Of a stretch of 6,923 bases of DNA, positions 1 through 5,605 are shown in pieces. Below the pieces are notes generated by a model. That model had not been told where the DNA came from. It saw only the letters and a program-made list of their open reading frames with translations, and ran no database searches. Position 1 is the first letter of the stretch, and the number at the start of each line of letters is the position of its first letter. This stretch comes from JBBRMQ01 sp038230775 (GTDB lineage: Bacteria > Acidobacteriota > Thermoanaerobaculia > Gp7-AA8). The translations under genes were made by a program, and so were the position numbers. The stretch covers positions 1 through 6,923 of the forward strand of contig JBBRMQ010000231.1 of assembly GCA_038230775.1 (NCBI GenBank). The letters run 5' to 3'.

Positions 1-731
1 ACGTGGACTTCGTCGAGATGCCGCTGCGCATCCGAGCCTCGCGGCCGATCCGCGCGGAAGATCTTCGCGTTCGCGAGAACGGAATGGAGCAGACGATTCG
101 CGAGGTGCGATCCGATCGCGCGCCGGCGCGGTTCTTCTTCGTCATCGACCGATCGTTGAGCATGAGCGATGGGAAGTTCAGGGCGGCGCTACGTGCCATC
201 GACGCCGAAGCTGGCCAGCTACGCAGCGGCGATCGGGTCGTCATCGTGCTGTTCAATCACATCGTCAGCCGGCCGGTCGCCATCCAGCGCGGGCAGCTCG
301 TGGTGCAGACAGTCGGCGGCGTAAATCCGTCGGGCGGGACATCGCTTCGTGACGCCGTCAGCTCGATCGCCACGGACGATCGCGCGTACATCGTCGTGAT
401 CACCGACGGCGGCGACCGGAACAGCGAGACCTCCGAGTCGGAAGCGCTGCAGCGGATCAGCCGCACGAAAACGGTCGTCGACGCCATCATCCACAGCGAC
501 CACTCGTCCTTTCTCGAAAGCGCCGCGAAGAACACCGGCGGAACGATCGCGCGCGCAAGCGCGTCGACGATCCAGAATGAGCTGCACAACATCTTCCTCG
601 ACATCAACAGCCGCTACACGATCGCGTATCAGAGCGGCGTGCACACGCTTGGGTGGCGCACGATCGACATCCAGCCGCGGCGGCGCGACGTCTCGATCGT
701 CCATGCGCGGAAGGGCTACTTCGCGCCATGA
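1..731 (+). CDS. VWA-domain protein, acidobacterial VWFA-related family (5' partial)
   Basis: The reading frame is open from the left edge, so the true start and any signal peptide lie outside the window; numbering here begins at the GTG at position 3. A von Willebrand A domain is clear, with a complete metal-ion-dependent adhesion site: DRSLS (residues 49-53, DxSxS), Thr113 in GGTSLRDA, and Asp135 in VVITDGG. The upstream stretch LRVRENGMEQTIREV and the C-terminal RYTIAYQS...HARKGYF match the pattern I know from the VWFA-related acidobacterial family (TIGR03436-like), usually exported proteins. The role is probably metal-dependent protein binding in the envelope; the ligand is unknown. The stop overlaps the next start as ATGA (728-731), which suggests coupled translation. 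The family call is confident, the function is not. Confidence 0.9.
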   Translation, partial: VDFVEMPLRIRASRPIRAEDLRVRENGMEQTIREVRSDRAPARFFFVIDRSLSMSDGKFRAALRAIDAEAGQLRSGDRVVIVLFNHIVSRPVAIQRGQLVVQTVGGVNPSGGTSLRDAVSSIATDDRAYIVVITDGGDRNSETSESEALQRISRTKTVVDAIIHSDHSSFLESAAKNTGGTIARASASTIQNELHNIFLDINSRYTIAYQSGVHTLGWRTIDIQPRRRDVSIVHARKGYFAP

Positions 732-2167
732 GATACGCCGCTTTGTTTCTCATCGCGCTGCCTCTCGCTGCGCAAACGCGCATCGCGTCAGACTTTGAGA
801 TCCAGCAGATGGAGCGGCAGATCGCTCGCTCGCGCGACTTCATATCGCAGCTCTCCGGACATCTCAACCTGGGCGACCTTCGCCTGTCACGCAACGAGAC
901 TGCGTTGGCGAGATCGGAATATGCGAAGGCGTACGAGATCGCGTCGAACGAGCGGCTCGACGCGCGGAAGGCGTCAGACCTGACGCGCTACGCGACCGCG
1001 ACATCGTACGCGGCACTGGCGCAGGCGAAGCTCGGCGATGACGCGCACGCCTTCGCGTTGTCGGAAGAAGCGATGCGCTACACGAGCGATTCGGCGAAGA
1101 GCTGGAATCTGTACGCCAGCACGATGTCGCAGCTCCATCGTCCGGCGAAGGCCGCGAGCGCAGCGAGGAACGCGGTGGCGATTGCGGAGAAGAGCGGCGA
1201 CGCGCTCGACCTGGCGATCGATCGATACACGCTGGCGTCGTCGTTGATCGAATTGAGACAGACAGCCGAGGCGGAGCGGATGCTCGTGGATGTGGTGGCG
1301 GCGTTGCGCTCGCCCACTTTCGCGTCGATGCAGCAGAACGTGCAGCAGCATGAGTCCTTCGAGATCTACTCGTCGGCTCGCGGCGACGAGGCCGCGTACA
1401 TCTCCATTCTCAACCGCGCGCAACTTCGGCTGGCGCGGCTTTATGAGGATCGCGGCGACGCAACCCGTGCGCGGCAGCAATACGAGAACGTCCTCGCGGC
1501 ACGAAGCGATGAACCGACGGCGCTCGGCGGCCTCGCGCGTCTGGCCACGACCAGCGATGAACGCGAGCGCTATTACGCCGACGCGTTCAACGCGAATCCG
1601 TTTTCGCTCCCGCTGATTCGCGATTACCAGAGATCTCTCGCCGCCTCAACAGCGAAGGTCCAGGCACAAACGACCGGCGATCAGATGCGCCTTGCGCTGC
1701 AGCAGATGCAACGCGGCGAGCTCACCGCCGCGCGATCGACGCTCGAAACGCTCGCGCAGAAGTTTCCGGGCAACGACACGCTCGACCTGCTGCGACGCGA
1801 GATCGACCAGCGGCGCGCAGCCGGTCCGGTTGTGCTCCGCGCGAATCCGAGCACTGCCGACCTGCGTGCGATTGCCGCCGCGTTTCAGGACAACCGCCTG
1901 ACACCGGAACAACGCACACAGCTCGATCAGATGACGTTCACCAGCACGGCGACATTCGAGACGGGATCGATCAACGCGGATCAGACCATCTTCGAGACCG
2001 GCACGATCGATGGCCTTGCGTTCCGTTTCAGCGAGCCGACGGCGTTCCGGGGCGCGTTCGCCGCACAGAAACCGCTCCGGCTCACGTACCGAATCCTCGG
2101 CGCCACCCGCGTCGGCGAAGCGGATGGGCTGCTGCTGGAGCCGGTGCGCCTGGAGCAAGCGCCATGA
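728..2167 (+). CDS. Exported tetratricopeptide-repeat protein
   Basis: 479 residues from the ATG at 728. This start was chosen over an in-frame one at 653 because it overlaps the previous stop as ATGA, has a GGAAGGG at 709-715, and places a signal peptide at the very N-terminus (MRYAALFLIALPLAAQ, cleavage likely near residue 15). The mature part is alpha-helical with TPR-like helix pairs: about residues 40-75, 80-120, 125-165, 170-200, a clear unit near 225-270 (LARLYEDRGDATRARQQYEN), and another near 325-365. From about residue 395 the composition changes to a Thr/Phe-rich, probably beta-stranded tail holding a near-duplicate FETGSI/FETGTI. TPRs bind other proteins, so a periplasmic scaffold role is likely. 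I do not recognise the C-terminal domain. The stop overlaps the next gene as ATGA at 2164-2167. Confidence 0.85.
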   Translation: MRYAALFLIALPLAAQTRIASDFEIQQMERQIARSRDFISQLSGHLNLGDLRLSRNETALARSEYAKAYEIASNERLDARKASDLTRYATATSYAALAQAKLGDDAHAFALSEEAMRYTSDSAKSWNLYASTMSQLHRPAKAASAARNAVAIAEKSGDALDLAIDRYTLASSLIELRQTAEAERMLVDVVAALRSPTFASMQQNVQQHESFEIYSSARGDEAAYISILNRAQLRLARLYEDRGDATRARQQYENVLAARSDEPTALGGLARLATTSDERERYYADAFNANPFSLPLIRDYQRSLAASTAKVQAQTTGDQMRLALQQMQRGELTAARSTLETLAQKFPGNDTLDLLRREIDQRRAAGPVVLRANPSTADLRAIAAAFQDNRLTPEQRTQLDQMTFTSTATFETGSINADQTIFETGTIDGLAFRFSEPTAFRGAFAAQKPLRLTYRILGATRVGEADGLLLEPVRLEQAP

Positions 2168-3492
2168 GGCCCCTCACCCGGCCTTCGGCCACCCTCTCCC
2201 CGCTGCGCGGGGAGAGGGCCAACCGAACTCCGAACTTCGCGAGCGGAGAGAGGGTCCACGGAACTCCGCACCACGCGAGCAGAGAGAGGGCCGACGCTGG
2301 CGCAACGCGCGGCGGCGTAGGAACTCCGAACTACGCGAGCGGAGAGAGGGCCGACGCTGGCGCAACGCGCGGCGGCGTAGGAACTCCGAACTATGCGAGC
2401 GGAGAGAGGGTCGAAGCTGGCGAAAAGCGCGGCGACGTAGCCCCTCGCCCCGCTTGCGGGGAGAGGGTCCGCGAAGCGGGGGTGAGGGGCTTTCTCGCCA
2501 TAACGCTGCTCGTCGCTCCCGCATTGTTAGGCCAGACGGTCGTCGGCGGCACGTGGGTCGCGCAGCGCGGATCGCTGCAACGCTTCGATCGCAGCGGGAC
2601 GAATGTGACGTGGTCGACGGCTGGCGTGCAAACTCCGACCGCAATCGTGACGTCCAATGATCGAGTGGCAGTGATCGACGCGCTCGCCAACGAAGTCCGG
2701 ATCGCGGACTGGCGAACGAAGCAGGCGGCGACGCTCACCACCGGCGAAACACCCGTCGACGGGATCTTCATCAACAGCGCGCTTTACCTCCTCGAGCGGG
2801 ACGCTCGAGCTCTCGAACGGATCGGCATGGACGGCGCGAGAGCGTCCATCAATGTTGCCGCCGATCCGGCGTTTGTGCGGCAGGTCAACGGAATGCTGTA
2901 CGTGTACTCGCGGCGCGACGGCGTGCTGCAGGAGATCACGACCGCGCCGTTCGCGATTCGACGCAGCGTGCGCGTGGCGCCGTTCGCGTCCGACATGGAG
3001 GTCGACAGCCGAAGCGCCTATCTCGTCGATCCGCGAGGCGCGAACATCGGCGTCGTCACGCTCGCCACGATGAAGACTTCCGGCAAGATCGATGCCGGAG
3101 CGGTGCCGATCGATCTCGCGCTGGCATCGACCGGATCCGCACTCACTGCGACAACGCTCGCCATCGCCGATCCCTCAGGAAAACGGGTGTGGCTGATCGA
3201 AGGCTCGCAGTCGATCTCGCAAGCCGTCGCTCGCGGATTCCTTCGCGGCCTCCTCGGACTCGGACTCTTTGGCGGCAACGGCTCGCAGTTCCCGACCGGC
3301 GTCGACCGCGTCATCGTGCGCGGCTCACGCTGGTACGCCTACGACTCGAGCAGTGGCACGCTGTACCGCTTCACGAAGAAGAAGAGCACCGTGGTCGCCA
3401 AAAACGTCGCTCCCGCGGCGTTCAGTGTCGAAAACGACGGAATTTTCATCTGGAACGAGGCGGTACGCCGGTTGCAGCGAATCGATCCGTAA
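2164..3492 (+). CDS. Exported beta-propeller-like protein with repeat-element insertion at its N-terminus
   Basis: 442 codons from the ATG at 2164, which overlaps the previous stop and has GGAG at 2152-2155, eight bases upstream. Residues 3-106 are low-complexity Arg/Gly/Ala/Glu-rich sequence encoded by the palindromic element. Only then comes a classical signal peptide (RGFLAITLLVAPALLGQ, about 108-124), which would be far from the N-terminus if translation starts at 2164. The element's right end provides an in-frame GTG at 2482, giving a 336-residue protein beginning MRGFLAITLL with a normal signal peptide. The remainder shows repeated beta-strand units (RVAVIDALANEVRIADW, ALYLLERDARALERIG, MLYVYSRRDGVLQEI, RWYAYDSSSGTLYRF) typical of propeller blades, with no recognisable catalytic residues. 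It is probably a periplasmic or surface binding protein. Which start is used is uncertain. Confidence 0.8.
   Translation: MRPLTRPSATLSPLRGERANRTPNFASGERVHGTPHHASRERADAGATRGGVGTPNYASGERADAGATRGGVGTPNYASGERVEAGEKRGDVAPRPACGERVREAGVRGFLAITLLVAPALLGQTVVGGTWVAQRGSLQRFDRSGTNVTWSTAGVQTPTAIVTSNDRVAVIDALANEVRIADWRTKQAATLTTGETPVDGIFINSALYLLERDARALERIGMDGARASINVAADPAFVRQVNGMLYVYSRRDGVLQEITTAPFAIRRSVRVAPFASDMEVDSRSAYLVDPRGANIGVVTLATMKTSGKIDAGAVPIDLALASTGSALTATTLAIADPSGKRVWLIEGSQSISQAVARGFLRGLLGLGLFGGNGSQFPTGVDRVIVRGSRWYAYDSSSGTLYRFTKKKSTVVAKNVAPAAFSVENDGIFIWNEAVRRLQRIDP
2192..2218. repeat. Left hairpin of the palindromic element
   Basis: CCCTCTCCCC (2192-2201) pairs perfectly with GGGGAGAGGG (2209-2218) around a 7-nt loop, GCTGCGC. 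A 10-bp GC-rich stem this close to a gene start should form a stable RNA structure just downstream of the ATG at 2164. Confidence 0.85.
2225..2440 (+). repeat. Tandem repeat core, units of 36, 60, 60 and 60 bp
   Basis: Four copies begin with GAACTCCG at 2225, 2261, 2321 and 2381. The first unit is 36 bp and lacks the second half; the others are 60 bp each. Units two and three differ at 3 of 60 positions, and units three and four at 6 of 60. All lengths are multiples of three, so the frame that starts at 2164 reads repeated peptides (TPNYASGERADAGATRGGVG). At least one other forward frame and parts of the reverse strand are also free of stops across the array. Confidence 0.9.
2442..2479. repeat. 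Right hairpins of the palindromic element
   Basis: CCCTCGCCCC (2442-2451) pairs with GGGGAGAGGG (2458-2467) with a single mismatch around CGCTTGCG-like loop sequence. It is followed at once by CCGC-GAA-GCGG (2469-2479). These two structures end two bases before the GTG at 2482, so in mRNA they could mask the only purine-rich stretches (GGGGAGAGGG, GAAGCGGG) that might serve as a ribosome binding site for that codon. Confidence 0.75.
2482..2484 (+). promoter_or_regulatory. Alternative in-frame GTG start for the propeller gene
   Basis: The GTG is exactly 106 codons downstream of the ATG at 2164 and begins MRGFLAITLLVAPALL, an ordinary signal peptide. The context GTGAGG mirrors ATGAGG at the upstream start (2164-2169), so the element edge seems to have rebuilt the gene start. 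There is no strong Shine-Dalgarno at normal distance: GGAG at 2460-2463 is 18 bases away. Use of this start is therefore inferred from the signal peptide, not from a ribosome binding site. Confidence 0.5.
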
Positions 3493-4382
3493 TGCCGGAG
3501 ACTAAACCATGCGTCCGATGTGAACGGGCGATCGATCCGCACGCGAAGACGTGCGTCTATTGCAACTGGGATCAGGCCGAGCCTGCGAGCGCCGCGCCGA
3601 TGCCGTCCCAGGCGGCGTCGTACGTGCCACCGGCCGATCATCGCGCGCGCAATCGAATCATCGGCGTCGTCGCGTTGGTGGCGCTGGTCATCGGCGCATT
3701 CTTCATCGGCACATTCCTCCACGGCTTCGAGCCGAATGACGCGAAGGCTGCGCCGAACAAAGTCGCCCAGGCGACCGCGCCGGCTTCGACCGGACCGAAG
3801 TCGAACATGACGCTGATTCCTGTCACGGACAACACTCCCGCTCCGGTCCTCGAGCAGCCGTTCACGAGCGCGCCGGCGCAGATGCCCGGCCAGGATCCGC
3901 ACGACGCGACTGCACTTCCATCCGATCAGTACGCTGCCGTGGCCGCCAAAGCGAAAGCACAGAAGACAGCCAGGAAAGAACCCGTCGATCCGCGCAGCGT
4001 GCGCGGCACGGCATACGACGACAGCAAATCTGTACAAGCTCCTGTGGCTGCGAGGGCCCCCGACCATCCTCCTTCGCAGCCAACCGACGCAGCGACGCCG
4101 GCGCAGACTGCTCCGTCGGCACGCGTCGAGCGTACCGACGCGTTTCCGGAGTACAAGCCGATGCCCGACGTGCACGTCGAACAGGACACCAGCGCACGGC
4201 TGACCCTGACCGTGGGTGCCGATGGCCGAGTGAAAGACGTCGACATCATCGACCCCGTGCCCGGTGCGACCACGAAAATCATCGAAGCGGTGCAGTCGTG
4301 GCGATTCCGCCCCGCGACGGAAAATGGAACTCCTGTATCAGCGAAGGTCAATGTGACGATAACCTTGCGTGGCAATGAGTAG
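3492..4382 (+). CDS. Zinc-ribbon, transmembrane, TonB C-terminal domain protein
   Basis: 296 residues from the ATG at 3492, which overlaps the previous stop as TAATG; no clear Shine-Dalgarno, so translation is probably coupled. Domains in order: a zinc ribbon with C7, C10, C21 and C24 (CxxC-x10-CxxC); one transmembrane helix (about 55-76, IIGVVALVALVIGAFFIGTF); a long Pro/Ala/Lys-rich linker (about 80-215); and a TonB C-terminal domain (about 219-292) with the hallmarks GADGRVKDVDII and WRFRPATENGTPV. The topology expected is ribbon in the cytoplasm and TonB domain in the periplasm. TonB proteins carry inner-membrane energy to outer-membrane receptors and work with ExbB/ExbD, neither of which is in the window. 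A short cytoplasmic tail is normal for TonB; a zinc ribbon there is unusual. The domain calls are firm, the true energy-transducing role is inferred. Confidence 0.88.
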   Translation: MPETKPCVRCERAIDPHAKTCVYCNWDQAEPASAAPMPSQAASYVPPADHRARNRIIGVVALVALVIGAFFIGTFLHGFEPNDAKAAPNKVAQATAPASTGPKSNMTLIPVTDNTPAPVLEQPFTSAPAQMPGQDPHDATALPSDQYAAVAAKAKAQKTARKEPVDPRSVRGTAYDDSKSVQAPVAARAPDHPPSQPTDAATPAQTAPSARVERTDAFPEYKPMPDVHVEQDTSARLTLTVGADGRVKDVDIIDPVPGATTKIIEAVQSWRFRPATENGTPVSAKVNVTITLRGNE

Positions 4383-4899
4383 CGGAACCTGCGTCGCCTG
4401 CCGTCATCAGATCGATGCCGCCGCGCGGATCTGTCCGTATTGCGGAGCCGATCCGCAAAGCGGTCAAAAGGTCGACACCCGCGCGATGCTTCAGGAGATG
4501 TTCCAGCCGAAGCAGATGACGACGACCGAGGGCGTTCTGCAGTTCGCGAGGCAGCGGCAGGGTGTCGTCATCACGATGGGCATTCTCATCGCGTTTCTCG
4601 TTCTCGCCGGACTGCACCAGTTCGCGACGAAGCGCAACCAGACTGACGTCAGCGCTGCTGCGGCGGTTCCGCTGACCGAGATCACGGACCTCACGAGCCA
4701 GCCGAGCGAAACGCGCCAGCTTCCGATGCCGGAAATGCAGTTTCAGTTCGACGGTCATGCGCAGACGATGCGCACCTTTGTCACCGAACCTGGAGCGGTG
4801 ACCCCGCCCGATGTTCTCGCCGCACAGCAGGCGGCGCAACCGCCCCAAGTGCCGGCCCCTCCCGCGACGACCACCGCACCCAAGCCCGTCTCGAAGTGA
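4375..4899 (+). CDS. Zinc-ribbon single-pass membrane protein
   Basis: 174 residues from the ATG at 4375, overlapping the previous stop by 8 nt; a GTG at 4369 would add only two residues. The N-terminus is a zinc ribbon with C6, C9, C20 and C23, the same CxxC-x10-CxxC spacing as the preceding gene, and shares an Ile-Asp pair and a Tyr-Cys end with it, so the two ribbons look paralogous. One transmembrane helix follows (about 64-82, GVVITMGILIAFLVLAGL). The outer part (about 85-174) is short and ends in a Pro/Ala/Thr-rich tail with no recognisable domain; in particular no TonB C-terminal domain is present. It may partner the TonB-like protein, or have lost that domain. Function unknown. Confidence 0.82.
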   Translation: MSSGTCVACRHQIDAAARICPYCGADPQSGQKVDTRAMLQEMFQPKQMTTTEGVLQFARQRQGVVITMGILIAFLVLAGLHQFATKRNQTDVSAAAAVPLTEITDLTSQPSETRQLPMPEMQFQFDGHAQTMRTFVTEPGAVTPPDVLAAQQAAQPPQVPAPPATTTAPKPVSK

Positions 4900-5495
4900 T
4901 CACGCTCCTCTCGGCGGTCACTCTGATTGCACTGGTGGTCGGTCTCCTGGGCTACATGCTCGCGCAGAAGCCGGTGACGACCGCGCAGGAGCTCATTCAG
5001 CAGAATCGTTACGAAGAAGCGGTGCACCATCCGACCGCGGACGCGCTTCATCGCGCGGAGGCGCTGAAGTTGTTAGGCCGCTTCGAAGAGGCCATGGCGT
5101 CCTACCGGCAGTCCGACGATCCAGCCGCGCGCGAAGGCATCGCGCTCTCCCTCGCTCACCTCGGCCGCAGTCTCGACGATGCTCAACAACTGATGGAGAG
5201 CCAGATCGCGCTCTATCCGCAGATTCAGGAGTTTCAGGCACTCGGTCTCGCCTACATTCTGCTCAAGCAGGGAAAACGCGATGACGCGCTGCGGCTGTAT
5301 CGCGACAACACCGAGTTGCTGGAGACACGGTTTCGCGACGACTACACCGATCCCGATCCGCTGCTCGCCGAAACGCTGGTGATGTACGCCGCACTGGCAA
5401 ACGCGGACGGCGACAAAGAGTCCGCCGATTCGCTTCGAGCGCAGGCCGCGAAATGGGCGCCCGGAAGCGTGTGGGATGGTCAGTCAGGCCTCTGA
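4896..5495 (+). CDS. Membrane-anchored TPR-like protein
   Basis: 199 residues from a GTG at 4896 that overlaps the previous stop as GTGA. There is no visible Shine-Dalgarno, which fits coupled translation. An N-terminal hydrophobic segment (about 3-22, LLSAVTLIALVVGLLGYMLA) has no lipobox cysteine and no obvious cleavage site, so it is likely an anchor. The rest is helical with TPR-like pairs: about 28-72 (QNRYEEAVHHP, LLGRFEEAMASYRQ), 78-108, 112-146 (GLAYILLKQGKRDDALRLYRD) and 155-188. It is the last gene of the overlapping series. The final codons and the stop lie inside a hairpin (5478-5497) of the following repeat region, so the C-terminus may have been altered by it. Probably a scaffold at the periplasmic face; substrate unknown. 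Confidence 0.8.
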   Translation: MITLLSAVTLIALVVGLLGYMLAQKPVTTAQELIQQNRYEEAVHHPTADALHRAEALKLLGRFEEAMASYRQSDDPAAREGIALSLAHLGRSLDDAQQLMESQIALYPQIQEFQALGLAYILLKQGKRDDALRLYRDNTELLETRFRDDYTDPDPLLAETLVMYAALANADGDKESADSLRAQAAKWAPGSVWDGQSGL

Positions 5496-5605
5496 CCAGG
5501 CGGCCAGCCAAAGGGCTGGCCCCACACCAGCGCGCTGCGCGCGCCATCGGATGAACGGGCGCAGCCCGAGGTTTGGCGCCAGTCCTCTGACTGGCGTTTC
5601 AACCT
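5478..5605. repeat. Multi-hairpin intergenic repeat between convergent genes
   Basis: The 108-bp gap and both gene ends are filled with palindromes: GGTCAG/CTGACC (5478-5483, 5492-5497), GGCCAGCC/GGCTGGCC with a 4-nt loop (5502-5509, 5514-5521), CGGGC/GCCCG with GCA between the inner arms (5556-5568), and CGCCAGTC/GACTGGCG with a CTCT loop (5577-5584, 5589-5596), the last enclosed by AGGTT/AACCT (5569-5573, 5601-5605). The first and last hairpins both carry CTCTGAC. The layout suggests a dispersed repeat element; its copy number cannot be seen from here. Confidence 0.7.
5577..5600. terminator. Possible terminator for the convergent genes
   Basis: A perfect 8-bp stem (5577-5584 with 5589-5596) is followed on the + strand by TTTC only, so there is no proper U-tract. 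The 8-bp hairpin at 5502-5521 is another candidate and has no T-run either. Position just after the + operon and at the end of the - gene fits a two-way transcription block, but the sequence does not prove it. Confidence 0.35.

Larger units (their letters stand above)
2169..2490. repeat. Composite palindromic repeat element inserted in a coding sequence
   Basis: The element is bounded by an 11-bp perfect inverted repeat, GCCCCTCACCC (2169-2179) and GGGTGAGGGGC (2480-2490). Inside each end lies a small hairpin (GGCC-TTC-GGCC, 2180-2190; CCGC-GAA-GCGG, 2469-2479), then a larger one (2192-2218 and 2442-2467), so the two ends mirror each other around a tandem-repeat core. The CCCTCTCCCCGC/GCGGGGAGAGGG hairpin resembles dispersed palindromes I know from many GC-rich bacterial genomes. 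No transposase is encoded, so it would be non-autonomous. TGAGG occurs at both edges (2165-2169, 2483-2487); if that marks the junction, the inserted length is 318 bp, exactly 106 codons. Confidence 0.8.

Noticed and set aside
653..727. Upstream start at 653 for the TPR protein
   Set aside because: It would bury the signal peptide behind 25 Arg-rich residues; the ATG at 728 has ATGA overlap and a ribosome site.
2225..2440. Direct repeats as a possible CRISPR array
   Set aside because: Units are contiguous 60-bp copies with no unique spacers, inside palindromic ends and a coding frame, and no cas genes are nearby.
2169..2490. Insertion sequence
   Set aside because: It has terminal inverted repeats but no room for, and no trace of, a transposase; a non-autonomous palindromic element fits better.
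2010..2660. Second forward frame (about 216 codons) through the repeat element
   Set aside because: It has no domain, no start signal, and overlaps two real genes; it is open because the repeat units lack stops in that frame.
3339..4175. Open frame of about 278 codons on the - strand opposite the TonB-domain gene
   Set aside because: Arg/His-rich product without domains; the + strand encodes well-supported proteins here.
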